A stretch of DNA of 64,000 nucleotides. Source: Roseivirga sp. GTDB lineage: Bacteria > Bacteroidota > Bacteroidia > Cytophagales > Cyclobacteriaceae. Where the stretch lies: contig JAAWWF010000002.1 in the NCBI GenBank assembly GCA_021404565.1, forward strand, positions 248,001 to 312,000, written 5' to 3'. Position 1 is the stretch's first letter. Every line of letters starts with the position of its first letter. A model generated the notes under the pieces. It saw only the letters and a program-made list of their open reading frames with translations. It was not told the origin of the DNA and did no database searches. This document shows positions 33,691 through 43,049 of this stretch, piece by piece. The position numbers and the translations under genes are program-made.

Positions 33691-34554
33691 ATGTTTTTAA
33701 GATTTTTTTCTTTTGCCTTTTATCTTATCCCACTCAGCATATCGGCTCAGCTTTCCAGTAGTCAACCCTCACAATGGAAGGGAGACAAAATACTTTATCA
33801 CTCAAATGAAACCGGCAGCTATGAGATTTATGAAATTGACAGAGAGGGTAATGACAAACGCCAGATTACGAATACAGGCAAGGGGAATTTTTGGGCCCGA
33901 TGGTCACATGACGGCACCAAGCTGGCTTTCTATTCTTACAAGGATGGTAATGCTGAGATTTATACCATGAATGCTGATGGCACCGACCTAAAGCGACTTA
34001 CCCATCATGAAGCGAGCGATTACTATGCTGACTGGTCGCCTGATGGCAGTAAAATTGTATTCTATTCAAAACGAGACGAGCATTCTGAGGTGTATGTAAT
34101 GAATGCTGATGGTTCGGACCTGACCAATCTCACCAATAACCCGGCCTCTGATCAGGATCCTCGTTGGTCTCCGGATGGAGAGCGCATTTTATTTCAGACT
34201 AACCGGGATGGTAACTGGGAGATTTATTCTATGAAACCGGACGGAAGTGACTTAAGAAACCTAACGAACGATGCTGGAAATGATGAAATAGCAACCTGGT
34301 CTGAAGACGGAAGGTACATCACCTTTTACTCCAATCGCACAGGAAGAAACGAGATTTATATTTTGAACCTGTCGGGAGGAGACTTGAGACAGGTAACTAA
34401 CAGCGAAGGAAATAACCTGTTGAGTGTTTTTTCTCCTGATGCTCAAGAACTGGCTTATACCAGTTACCAGACCGGCAATGGGGAGATTATTGTTATCGAT
34501 CCTAACACCGGAGAGTCAAGGCAAATCACCAAAGGAAAGAAGATAGAGAAATAG
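33691..34554 (+). CDS. Exported TolB-like PD40 beta-propeller protein
   Basis: The protein has 287 residues with a signal peptide (FFSFAFYLIPLSISAQ). Six regular blades carry the repeats NADGTDLKRLT, WSPDGSKIVFYSKRD, WSPDGERILFQTNRD, KPDGSDLRNLTND and WSEDGRYITFYSNRTG. It is the C-terminal part of TolB without the TolB N-terminal domain. Such proteins act as periplasmic scaffolds or as sensors. It precedes a lipoprotein hydrolase gene by 63 bp on the same strand, so they may share a transcript. Confidence 0.86.
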   Translation: MFLRFFSFAFYLIPLSISAQLSSSQPSQWKGDKILYHSNETGSYEIYEIDREGNDKRQITNTGKGNFWARWSHDGTKLAFYSYKDGNAEIYTMNADGTDLKRLTHHEASDYYADWSPDGSKIVFYSKRDEHSEVYVMNADGSDLTNLTNNPASDQDPRWSPDGERILFQTNRDGNWEIYSMKPDGSDLRNLTNDAGNDEIATWSEDGRYITFYSNRTGRNEIYILNLSGGDLRQVTNSEGNNLLSVFSPDAQELAYTSYQTGNGEIIVIDPNTGESRQITKGKKIEK

Positions 34555-34617
34555 CCTATGGCTTAGTGCAACCTAAGCGCTATTCGTAAGTCATTACCCA
34601 AAGACAATGATGCCTGT

Positions 34618-35517
34618 ATGAAATCTCCTCTTCAGTTTTTCGCAAAAGTCACCCTGTTATCGTTTTTCCTTTTGTTTGCCTGCTCATCTGCTACCAGTAG
34701 TGGTGAACAGACGGAACGAGAGTTTTCAGTAACCTCAATCAGCTATGAGAGTGAAGGAGTGAAAATTGCTGCAGAATTGTGGCTGCCAGAAGGGGCGGGG
34801 CCGCATCCTGCCATTGCCATGGCACATGGTTCCGGCAGGGCACGAAAAGAGTTTGGTAATGAAATGGCCATGCATTTTGTAAAGCAGGGTTATGCTGTCC
34901 TCACCCACGACAAGAGAGGGGTAGGTGGGTCAGGGGGAGAATATGTACAGCGCATGAATGCCAGCGAGCGCAATCTTAATTTACTTGCAAAAGACATTTC
35001 TGCTGGTATTGACTTTTTGAAAAAACGCCCTGATATAGATCAGCATCAAATTGGCCTTTGGGGATGGAGCCAGGCGGGATGGATAATTCCGATTGTGACA
35101 GTGCTACAAGAGAACATTAAGTTCACCATTTTACTTTCGGGCCCAACGGTAACGGTAGGTGAGGAGAACGTTTATAGCCGTCTTACAGGAGATGGAAGTC
35201 AGGATTCTGGTCTGACGCAACAAGAGATGTCTGCCAAACTTGAAGAGAGTGGTCCCTTCGGTTTTGATCCGATACCTTATCTCAAGCAAATGAACATGCC
35301 GGGGCTTTGGCTGTTGGGAGAGAATGATCAGAGTATTCCAATCCCTGAAACCGTAAAAATCCTTGATAGACTCATCGGAACCTACAAACGTGACTTTACT
35401 TATAAGCTATATCCCGGGGCTGGTCATGGTTTACGGATCAATGGAGTAAAAGTGGCTGGTTTTTGGAAGGTACAAGACGATTTTTTGAAAAATCAGGTGC
35501 AGATTAAGATCCCTTAG
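34618..35517 (+). CDS. Alpha/beta-hydrolase lipoprotein
   Basis: The protein has 299 residues. The lipobox LFAC gives lipidated Cys22. The alpha/beta hydrolase has the oxyanion region AMAHGSGRARKE, nucleophile S151 in WGWSQAGW, an Asp in LLGENDQSIP and a His in YPGAGHGLRI. The triad is intact. The family includes esterases and dienelactone-hydrolase-like enzymes; the substrate is unknown. It faces the periplasm or outer surface on a lipid anchor. It follows the propeller gene by 63 bp. Confidence 0.9.
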   Translation: MKSPLQFFAKVTLLSFFLLFACSSATSSGEQTEREFSVTSISYESEGVKIAAELWLPEGAGPHPAIAMAHGSGRARKEFGNEMAMHFVKQGYAVLTHDKRGVGGSGGEYVQRMNASERNLNLLAKDISAGIDFLKKRPDIDQHQIGLWGWSQAGWIIPIVTVLQENIKFTILLSGPTVTVGEENVYSRLTGDGSQDSGLTQQEMSAKLEESGPFGFDPIPYLKQMNMPGLWLLGENDQSIPIPETVKILDRLIGTYKRDFTYKLYPGAGHGLRINGVKVAGFWKVQDDFLKNQVQIKIP

Positions 35518-35861
35518 TCTTTGCTAAGTACAATTTTTTTTAAGCCTGGTCAGAGTTATTTTGACCTGTTTTCAAACAACCTGCTCCACCCTTTAGTTTC
35601 CATTAGGCACAATCAGGTTTTCCGGAGGAAAGTAGTTTTCACGATGGGTGTTATGTTGCGAAAAATTTGCATTTAAAAAGCATTTTAAACTGTCGTATTA
35701 AGGACATCTGTCTTTTTTACATTTAAACCGCAGACTTCTGGATTTCCTTTAAGTGATTGTGAGATAATGCATTAATTAGTCGTACATTGTACGATCACAA
35801 CCTTAAACTTTTACCCGAATCCTAACACCTCCAAGAGGTTCTTTGGGCTTAACCCTTATTT
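35518..35861. other. Intergenic region before the desaturase gene
   Basis: These 344 bp hold no supported gene. They contain the palindrome at 35780-35794, and the AT-rich direct motif GCATTT followed by AGCATTTTA at about 35670-35685. No terminator with a clear stem was found. Confidence 0.5.
35780..35794. promoter_or_regulatory. Perfect palindrome upstream of the desaturase gene
   Basis: TCGTACATTGTACGA (7-bp arms around a single T) is a perfect dyad 67 bp before the desaturase ATG. Short dyads of this kind are typical operators of TetR- or GntR-type lipid regulators, but no regulator is next to it. Confidence 0.45.
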
Positions 35862-36998
35862 ATGAACATAGTTGCTGACGAGCAAGAAACCCTCCTAAAA
35901 GACAAACCAAGGCAGAAAGTAATCTTTGATAAACTAACCAAGGAAGGTTTTCAGAAGGATGTAAATGCCAGAGTTGATGCTTTTTTTAAGTCTAAGAAAA
36001 TTTCAAAAAATGCCAATGGAGAAATGGTCTTTAAGACTGTTTGGGTGCTTACAGGATGGATCCTTACTTATGCATTGATCATCTCAAATTTGTTTGCCCC
36101 CTGGGTGATGTTGTTGATGGCGCTGGCACATGGCTTTTTCACCGCGATGATTGGCCTGAATGTCTCTCACGATGCCATCCACGGTTCTTACACAAAATGT
36201 CCTAAAAGAAATAAGAGATTAGGCCTCTCATTTAATTTTATCGGGGTGAACGATTATGTGTGGACAATCAGCCATAACATTGTTCACCATACATATACCA
36301 ATATCCCCGACCATGACGAGGATATTGAGCAAGTGCCTATTCTCAGACTCCAGCCGAATCAGGAGCTTTGGAAGATTCATCGATTTCAGTATATCTATGC
36401 CTTTTTTCTGTACAGCCTGTCAACTTTCTTTTGGGTATTGATCAAAGATTATAAGAAGTTCTTTCAGCATCAGTTGGGAGGACATTTTCGTAAATCTTTC
36501 CCTAAAAAGGAGATGTTCAGACTCTTTGCCTACAAGGCCTTCTATTACTTTATGTTCCTGGTGCTGCCTGTGCTGGTGATTGATTTGGCCTGGTACTGGA
36601 TAATCCTCGGCTTTATAGCCAGTCATTTGCTTGAAGGCTTTACGGTGGCGGTAATCTTTATGCTCGCCCATATTATAGAGGGTACTAAGTTTCCTGAACC
36701 GGAAGAGAATGGTAAACTGAATATGCCCTGGGCAGATTTACAGATGCATACAACTGCCAATTTTGCCATTAAAAACCGGGTGGTGAATTACCTCTTTGGT
36801 GGACTTAATTTTCAGATTGAGCATCATTTGTTTCCCAAGGTATGCCATGTGCACTACCCGAAAATATCGCAGATCGTCAAGGAAACGGCTAAAGACCATA
36901 ACCTTCCTTATATTGAACACCAGACCTTTTTTGGGGCAATCGGGTCACATATCAGGTTTTTGAAAAAGTATGGCAGGGAGCAGGCTCCGGCTATTTAG
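35862..36998 (+). CDS. Membrane fatty-acid desaturase
   Basis: The protein has 378 residues with about five hydrophobic segments (FAPWVMLLMALAHGFF, FYYFMFLVLPVLVIDLAWYW). The three His boxes of acyl-lipid/acyl-CoA desaturases are present: HDAIH at 103-107, HNIVHH at 138-143 and the third box QIEHHLFP near 325. The set matches linoleoyl-CoA/delta-6-type front-end desaturases in the family, without the cytochrome b5 domain. It inserts a double bond with di-iron and O2 and so adapts membrane fluidity. Single gene, with a likely operator upstream. Confidence 0.93.
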   Translation: MNIVADEQETLLKDKPRQKVIFDKLTKEGFQKDVNARVDAFFKSKKISKNANGEMVFKTVWVLTGWILTYALIISNLFAPWVMLLMALAHGFFTAMIGLNVSHDAIHGSYTKCPKRNKRLGLSFNFIGVNDYVWTISHNIVHHTYTNIPDHDEDIEQVPILRLQPNQELWKIHRFQYIYAFFLYSLSTFFWVLIKDYKKFFQHQLGGHFRKSFPKKEMFRLFAYKAFYYFMFLVLPVLVIDLAWYWIILGFIASHLLEGFTVAVIFMLAHIIEGTKFPEPEENGKLNMPWADLQMHTTANFAIKNRVVNYLFGGLNFQIEHHLFPKVCHVHYPKISQIVKETAKDHNLPYIEHQTFFGAIGSHIRFLKKYGREQAPAI

Positions 36999-37034
36999 GA
37001 GAGGGGAATAGTGGAATGACTCAGGGATTGCCTC

Positions 37035-38291
37035 TTATCTTTTCTTCTTTTTGGGCTTCTTAATCTTCCTTTTCTTCAAGTTTCTCTTTTCCTCTTCGTC
37101 TTTCCGCAGCAGAAGCTTCCAGTTATCTGACTTATCTACGGTGCTATCGAGAATGTGCTGATAATCTGCATCAGAAACATCAATGGTGGCAATTGGCTTA
37201 CCGAGGTTTTCTTCTATTTCAGCCAAGATTTCCTGCTCTTCAGTGCTGCAAAATGATACGGCCTGTCCTTTTTCGCGCCCCCTACCTGTTCTACCCACGC
37301 GGTGTACGTAAGCCTCGACACTGTCCGGTAGGTCATAGTTGATCACATATTCCACATTGGGAATATCAATACCCCTGGCACTCACATCTGTAGCAATAAG
37401 CACCTTGAGTTCGCCCCGCCTGAAAGCCCCCATTACCTGGGCTCGCTCCATCTGTATGCGATCGCTATGAATGGTTTCAACACTGATGTCTACCCGTGCC
37501 ATGGCCAGCTTTACCCGTTCGGCTCTGACCTTAGTGCGAACAAAGACCAGAATCTTTTTATCCGGGTTGTTCTGGATCATTTTTTCCAGAAAGAATCGCT
37601 TGTCGTCCATTTCGATATGGGCCACACCATGCTCAATGTTTTTGGCCACGGGGTTCTTAGGAGAAATCTGAATGCGAATGGCATTGCTTACCAGGGAATA
37701 AGCCAGTTTTTTGATTTCTTCATCAATGGTAGCGGAGAAGAAGAGGGTTTGCCGTTTTTTTGGCAGATGGAACATCAGGTCTCTGATGTCTTTGATAAAG
37801 CCCAGATCCAGCATGTGATCTGCCTCATCGAGTACCAGAATTTCTACCCTGTGCAGCTTGAGTGCTCCCTGGCTCACCAGGTCAAACATTCTACCAGGAG
37901 TGGTGATTAAAATATCAACTCCTTTATTGAGTCTGGCTATTTGTGGGTCTTGATCTACACCCCCATGAATACAAAATGAGTCGACTTTAGTATACTTCCC
38001 CAGCGTTTTAAATACCGTATCAATCTGTCGGGCAAGCTCGTGAGTAGGAGTCATGATCAGACATTTCACCCCATCGGGCCTGATACCTGATTTTCGTTCC
38101 TGTAATACGTGGAGGATAGGAATGGCAAAGGCGGCAGTTTTACCTGTGCCAGTCTGAGCAATGGCCAGTACATCTTCGCCTTTTAAAATGGCCGGAATGG
38201 ACTTGAACTGAATATCTGTGGGCTTTTTATAGCCTAAACCCTCAATACTCCTTTTAATGCCATCGGCAATGCGGTACTCCTCGAACTTCAT
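37035..38291 (-). CDS. DEAD-box RNA helicase, RhlE-like
   Basis: The protein has 418 residues. The Q motif region (GYKKPTDIQFKSIPAILKG) is followed by motif I AQTGTGKT, Ia PTHELARQ, II VLDEADHM, III FFSATI, V TDVSARGIDI and VI HRVGRTGRG, then a basic Lys-rich tail (from about 390). Bacterial RhlE proteins unwind rRNA and cold-stressed mRNA and act in ribosome assembly and RNA decay. It is next to the SRPBCC gene on the minus strand, 42 bp away, but the two are not obviously linked. Confidence 0.95.
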   Translation of the reverse strand: MKFEEYRIADGIKRSIEGLGYKKPTDIQFKSIPAILKGEDVLAIAQTGTGKTAAFAIPILHVLQERKSGIRPDGVKCLIMTPTHELARQIDTVFKTLGKYTKVDSFCIHGGVDQDPQIARLNKGVDILITTPGRMFDLVSQGALKLHRVEILVLDEADHMLDLGFIKDIRDLMFHLPKKRQTLFFSATIDEEIKKLAYSLVSNAIRIQISPKNPVAKNIEHGVAHIEMDDKRFFLEKMIQNNPDKKILVFVRTKVRAERVKLAMARVDISVETIHSDRIQMERAQVMGAFRRGELKVLIATDVSARGIDIPNVEYVINYDLPDSVEAYVHRVGRTGRGREKGQAVSFCSTEEQEILAEIEENLGKPIATIDVSDADYQHILDSTVDKSDNWKLLLRKDEEEKRNLKKRKIKKPKKKKR

Positions 38292-38333
38292 AGATTTACT
38301 GTATAGCGCAAAGATAGCTTTATTAAAGTGAAG

Positions 38334-38795
38334 TCAATGTTCCCGGCTTTTTTCGGCATGTTCTTTAATCACCTCGTTTCTTTTCCGTAAGAAACGTGTC
38401 ATATACCTCTTCAGAATCAATTTGTCGAAGTGCTTCCCCAAGAGTCCATATGGTACAGAGTAGGTGAAGGTATCGGTCATCAAAGTGCCTTTTTTAGTTC
38501 CCTCAAACCTGTGCTCATGATGGAAATGTGCAAAGGCCCCTTCGACCATTTCGTCTATAAAACGATGTGGAGGCTCAAATTCGGTGATTTTGGCAGTGAG
38601 ATTTTGCCAGATGCCAAAGTGCTTTGCCCGCCAGGTTACTGACTGGCCTGGTTCGATAAGGCCTGAAGTAACTCCTCCAATCGCCTTTTCTCTTGTCTGC
38701 GCTGCAGATTCCTGATGCAGATCAATATTACGCGCCAGGTCAAAGCAGAGAGCAGGAGGGGCTTTGATGTGGAGCTTGATGATAATAACAGACAA
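38334..38795 (-). CDS. SRPBCC (START-like) ligand-binding protein
   Basis: The protein has 153 residues. The helix-grip fold starts IIIKLHIKAPPALCFDLARN and has the central beta sheet (VTWRAKHFGIWQNLTAKITE, HRFIDEMVEGAFAHFHHEH) and the long C-terminal helix (LILKRYMTRFLRKRNEVIKE). SRPBCC proteins bind or modify hydrophobic ligands in the cytoplasm; ligand unknown. No signal peptide. It lies upstream of the helicase gene and may share its transcript. Confidence 0.85.
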   Translation of the reverse strand: MSVIIIKLHIKAPPALCFDLARNIDLHQESAAQTREKAIGGVTSGLIEPGQSVTWRAKHFGIWQNLTAKITEFEPPHRFIDEMVEGAFAHFHHEHRFEGTKKGTLMTDTFTYSVPYGLLGKHFDKLILKRYMTRFLRKRNEVIKEHAEKSREH

Positions 38796-38838
38796 GGAGG
38801 CGATGTTTGCCTGAAGATAGAGAAAGTTCTGACAGCTT

Positions 38839-39425
38839 CTAGCCCACTTTCACACAGTCAAATTTCCAGTCGATAAAGACCGATCCATCTTCAAAGATGT
38901 TTTCACTTATCCATTTAAAACCCTGGCCGGATATTTCATAAAACGTAAGTCGACTTGTGGCCTTTTTGCCTGCAAGGGGTTCTTCTTTTTCCAGGACCAT
39001 CTTGTTTCCGGCTTTTGACCCGTCCATTCTCCCACATAATAGGGCTTGGGAATGAAATAGGTCATTTTCCACTTTTTAGCCTCAACATCATAGATACGAA
39101 TAGAAATTGGCGCATCGTATGGAGAAAAAAACCGGTCTTTGATGGCCCAGCCATTCATGGTCCAGGAATTGGTCCACACGGCCTTATAGCTGATGGACTT
39201 AGCATCTGGATATGTGAATCGCTTCACGGAACATTCACAGGTACCAATTAAAAATGCAAACTGTTGAAGTTCTTCTGGTGCGTCAGGGTTGGAACGTCCA
39301 TATGGATAGGCAGTGTTGGGTTCGTAGCTAGTTTTAAGCGCTGGCTTCTGTGCCCTGACGGAAATTGTGGTTACAAAGAATGATAGAAGGACTATCCATA
39401 TGCCTCGAATTCGGTTGTTTTTCAT
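38839..39425 (-). pseudogene. Frameshifted exported lipocalin-like gene
   Basis: The first frame (start MKNNRIRG at 39425) encodes a signal peptide (IWIVLLSFFVTTISVRAQ) and a domain (FAFLIGTCECSVKRF, WTMNGWAIKDRF, IRIYDVEAKKWKM) that ends abruptly at 38907. A -1 frame continues with SKAGNKMVLEKEEPLAGKK and FYEISGQGFKWISENIF to 38839. The two join around 39011-39020 at a CAAAAG run. The joined product of about 195 residues is like a DUF1579-type barrel. A mutation, sequencing error or -1 slippage would each explain it. Confidence 0.7.
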
Positions 39426-39466
39426 AGCTGTTAATTCAAAAGAGAAGCTGATGTTAAAAAAAAACG

Positions 39467-40450
39467 TCAATTGCTGATTTTATCGCTTCTTACGGGCATA
39501 TAATCTTCACGTACTTGTCCGTTCACCTTGATTTTATCGAAATAGGTCCAGGCTCCGCTTGCCCCCATAAGGTCGGCCGTATTGATCGTCTGAAAGTGCA
39601 GGTGAGGTTCGGTGGAGTTACCGGAGTTACCACACAGTCCCAGTAATTGTCCCTGTTTAACCAGTTCTCCTTCCTTCACCGCCACAGAGCCTTTTTTAAG
39701 GTGGGCCATGAGTAAGTACTCCTTTTGTGCTGTTTCCAGTAATACCATGTTACCACCCCCGGCAGCCCGATTCATTGCTGGCCATAGGTTGTCTTCAACA
39801 TCGTTGATGGTGTAAATAACCCTGGCATCTGCTGGCGCTATGAGTTCCTGACCAAATGCATAAAAGTCAGCGTTGGTCATAGGCTGACCCCGGCTGGATT
39901 TTCCGCTGGGACCCATTACCAGAAAGTCAAATGCACCACGCATGCTCGTATGTGAGTTATGGTAGTTTTGACTAATAGACTTGCCTCCCCAGAAAACATA
40001 CCATTCTCCGTGAAAGGGGAGTATGAACGAAGTAGTATTTCTTTCCAGTTTTGGGGCACTTTTATCGCTGTAATTGGTGATCAGGAATTTTGAAAGCTTG
40101 CCAGTTCGGTTGATATCAAAGCCTACTTGCAGTGTGAAAATCTTTCCAAGCTTGCAGCGATAGGTAAAGGAGTCACCAGAGGCTTCGATCAGTTCCATGT
40201 TGCCTATGGAAGTACCGAACCTTCTCAGCTGATCAAACTTAACTTCGAGCTCCTCTATTGTATTGCGTTTGTTGAGACGTTCATCGAAAAAGAGCCAAAA
40301 AACTTCAGTTGAGCGATGGTTATAGGCTTTCAGAAAGGCTTCTTTGATAGCCAATGGTTCTTTCTGTTGTGCTTCCGCGCAGCAGAACTGCAATAGTAGA
40401 AGCGCACAGGTCAGTAGTTGCAGTCTGAAAGGAATAAGCTTGTATTTCAT
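39467..40450 (-). CDS. Exported M23 (LytM) peptidase with N-terminal DUF3887-like domain
   Basis: The protein has 327 residues with a signal peptide (LIPFRLQLLTCALLLLQFCCAEAQ). An NTF2/DUF3887-like domain (about 30-125; LAIKEAFLKAYNHRSTEVFW) precedes a zinc peptidase of the M23 family. The ligands are H164 and D175 (NYHNSHTSMRGAFDF) with HLHF near residue 285; the LCGNSGNS motif is also present. M23 enzymes cut peptidoglycan cross-links or regulate such cutting. The start at 40450 fits the signal. It precedes the frameshifted gene by 41 bp on the minus strand. Confidence 0.9.
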   Translation of the reverse strand: MKYKLIPFRLQLLTCALLLLQFCCAEAQQKEPLAIKEAFLKAYNHRSTEVFWLFFDERLNKRNTIEELEVKFDQLRRFGTSIGNMELIEASGDSFTYRCKLGKIFTLQVGFDINRTGKLSKFLITNYSDKSAPKLERNTTSFILPFHGEWYVFWGGKSISQNYHNSHTSMRGAFDFLVMGPSGKSSRGQPMTNADFYAFGQELIAPADARVIYTINDVEDNLWPAMNRAAGGGNMVLLETAQKEYLLMAHLKKGSVAVKEGELVKQGQLLGLCGNSGNSTEPHLHFQTINTADLMGASGAWTYFDKIKVNGQVREDYMPVRSDKISN

Positions 40451-40675
40451 TGTTCTGCCATCTTTAAGGAAAAGTGAGGGCAGCCACAACTTCCATGAAA
40501 AAAGGCCACCCTCTGGTATTAATTACAACTCTGGCAATTTGTGAATTGGTAAGAAAAAAGGGCTAATGGAAAGCTAAGGTTAAGCTTAGGGATCAGGGTT
40601 GATGATAAATACCAGCAATTGGCCCATTAAATTCTTTCTTCGACCCAAGTGATTGAGTGGGTAATCCTGATGGAC

Positions 40676-42751
40676 TTATAGATTATCTATATAGACTAAA
40701 TCACCTCCATAGCCTTTGATATAGCCGAGTAGGGCCCAGCTCTCATCGGGTGCCACAGAAAGTGCAATATCCTGCGCGGGTATAGAGCCCCTGAAGGGAT
40801 AATGAGCTTCCAGGCTATCGGTGGACAGGCTTAGGCGGGATATTTCGTCTGGGGTGGTGGTTCTGTTTACAAAGTAGATCGAGTTTTTAGCCACAGTCCA
40901 GTTACCCCAGTCCTGAAAGCTCAATTCGGCTGTAAGTTTTCTCTCTTTTCCAGTCTCCAACTCTTTCTGCCAGATGCCGTCCTGGCGATGCTTTGCATAG
41001 TAGAGCATTTGCCCTTCGGGTGATTCCAGGGCATAATAACCTCCATTTTTAGTTATCTGCACTGCCTTATTCCCATTCAGGGGCTTTCTCCATATCTCCC
41101 AACTGCCACTTCGATCTGAGGTAAAATAGATTGATTCGCCATTGGCAGACCAGGTGGGGGTCATATTGTGAAAATGGCCTTTGGTAAATTGATACTGGTC
41201 CACACCATTGGAATCGATCAGGTAAATGTGCGAATATCCATCAATCTTTGAGTCGAAGGCCAGAACATCACCTTTCGGGGCCCATTTGGGATTGGCCGTA
41301 AAGGACCTGTTGAGTTGAGTCAGCTGCCTCTGGTTGGTTCCGTTACGGTTTGCCGACCATATTTCGTAGTTACCTGATTGATTGGAAGAAAAGAGTATCT
41401 TTTTGCCATTGGCGGAGATATCCGGATGTAACTCCCAGAGGGTAGAGGACTCTGCCAAGGGAGTCACATTTTGCCCTCTTTGATTCAAGTCTATTTTGAC
41501 CAGATCTGTATCTGTTTCCCAGTCTTCTACGACAAGTTTCCCATTTTGAATACTGGGATTTTGATGATTTCTACCAAGCTGTAGCTTGGTGAGTTCACCA
41601 TCATTTGAAATGTCGATGCTCCAAAGACTTACCTGGCCTCCAAAATCGGATGACATAATAAGGGTCTCGTTGTCAGACCAGTCAAATCCGTAAATGGCAC
41701 TTTTGGTCTCGGTGAGCAGTTTTTCTTCTCCACTAGCCAGGTTGAGCAGGTAGAGATCCTGAATACCCTCTGCCAATATTCTTGCAAAAGCCAGTTTTTT
41801 GCCATCAGGGGAGAATTCAGGCGAGCTATCGCCCCAAAAGTTGTCCTTTGGCCTGGTGACTTGGGTACTTGTAGCCATTTCCAATGAATATATAAATACT
41901 GCATGCTGGTTGTTGGTGGTATCTAAATCAATATAGGCCAGCTCAGCGCCATCTGGCGACCAGGACAAGGCAGCTATTTGGGCATTGGCCTCTATCAGGG
42001 TTCTTTCTGCACCTCCATAGGCAGAGATCAGGTTAATAGTCACTTTGCCTTGGTCATTTTTATAATAGGCCAACTGGTTGGCATCAGGAGACCAGCGCGG
42101 TTGCAGATAAATGGCCGTATCACTGGTGATCACCTTGTGTTCCATCCGGTCGAGTGATTTAATGCAGAGGTGATTTTGGTTCTCACCGGGTTTGCGCCAT
42201 ACAAAAGCAACAGCGCTGCCGTCAGGAGATAGGTCGGGGTGAAACTCCCAGCCTTTCATGGCAGTGAGCGGTTTGATATTATAGATTTTAGGCAGGGAAT
42301 TTCCGGCATTACCCGCTGCCAAAAAGGTGATAAGCGCACTTACCAGTAGGAATGCTGTGATAAAGGCATACTTCCATTGATGGACATCGATGCTCACGCT
42401 GGGTATACCCGCTTTGATGGGCCTGGCTTTGGAGGGAGCTTCTCTTACACTGGCAATGAGCCGGTAGCCTCCTTTGGGTATGGTTTCAATAACCCGTGGT
42501 TGGGTTGGTACATCTTTAAAGACACTTCTGAGCTCAGAAATGGCGCGGGTCAGGGCCATATCTACTACCACTGTATCCTTCCATACTGTGGCGAAAAGCT
42601 CATCTCTGCTTACTACCTCAGCTGGCTTTTGTGCCAGAGAGCAAAGTACAGCCATGATCTTTGGTTCAAGCTTCCACTCTTCACCATTCCTGGATATCCG
42701 ATTGATTTCAGGTTGGATCAGCCATTCGTCTATATAGAAGTTTTCCTGCAT
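40676..42751 (-). CDS. Winged-helix / TM / PD40-propeller transcription regulator
   Basis: The protein has 691 residues. An OmpR/CadC-type winged helix (1-105; ISRNGEEWKLEPKIMAVL, RAISELRSVFKD, ETIPKGGYRL) is followed by one membrane helix (127-147) and a TolB/PD40 beta-propeller (about 160-690) with FSPDGKKLAFAR, WSPDGAELAYID, WAPKGDVLAFDS and SPEGQMLYYAKH. This is a membrane-anchored regulator with DNA-binding in the cytoplasm and a propeller sensor in the periplasm, like CadC or ToxR in topology. Targets unknown; the S9 peptidase gene is divergent from it 298 bp away. Confidence 0.9.
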   Translation of the reverse strand: MQENFYIDEWLIQPEINRISRNGEEWKLEPKIMAVLCSLAQKPAEVVSRDELFATVWKDTVVVDMALTRAISELRSVFKDVPTQPRVIETIPKGGYRLIASVREAPSKARPIKAGIPSVSIDVHQWKYAFITAFLLVSALITFLAAGNAGNSLPKIYNIKPLTAMKGWEFHPDLSPDGSAVAFVWRKPGENQNHLCIKSLDRMEHKVITSDTAIYLQPRWSPDANQLAYYKNDQGKVTINLISAYGGAERTLIEANAQIAALSWSPDGAELAYIDLDTTNNQHAVFIYSLEMATSTQVTRPKDNFWGDSSPEFSPDGKKLAFARILAEGIQDLYLLNLASGEEKLLTETKSAIYGFDWSDNETLIMSSDFGGQVSLWSIDISNDGELTKLQLGRNHQNPSIQNGKLVVEDWETDTDLVKIDLNQRGQNVTPLAESSTLWELHPDISANGKKILFSSNQSGNYEIWSANRNGTNQRQLTQLNRSFTANPKWAPKGDVLAFDSKIDGYSHIYLIDSNGVDQYQFTKGHFHNMTPTWSANGESIYFTSDRSGSWEIWRKPLNGNKAVQITKNGGYYALESPEGQMLYYAKHRQDGIWQKELETGKERKLTAELSFQDWGNWTVAKNSIYFVNRTTTPDEISRLSLSTDSLEAHYPFRGSIPAQDIALSVAPDESWALLGYIKGYGGDLVYIDNL

Positions 42752-43049
42752 AACTGTAAGAGAGTCCTTGATGCTTTCGGGTGCTTTTAATGTGTATGTG
42801 GACGGTGGTAAAGTTAACCCGAAAACGAGAAGTTAGAGGGGGAGGATGTGCATTTGGGGCAAACCTAACATTTTCATAAGGTCTGATCGGGCCATTTTTA
42901 GGCTTGTAAGGTGATTTGTCCGGGGTAGATTTGAGAGGATCTCTCTGACAAAACAGAGCAAATGAGAATCCTAAGGTTTAAAGAAGTTTTCCTTAAGGTT
43001 TCATGATTTTGTGCCTGCTATGCTTGTGCATCATCAATAAAAATGATTC

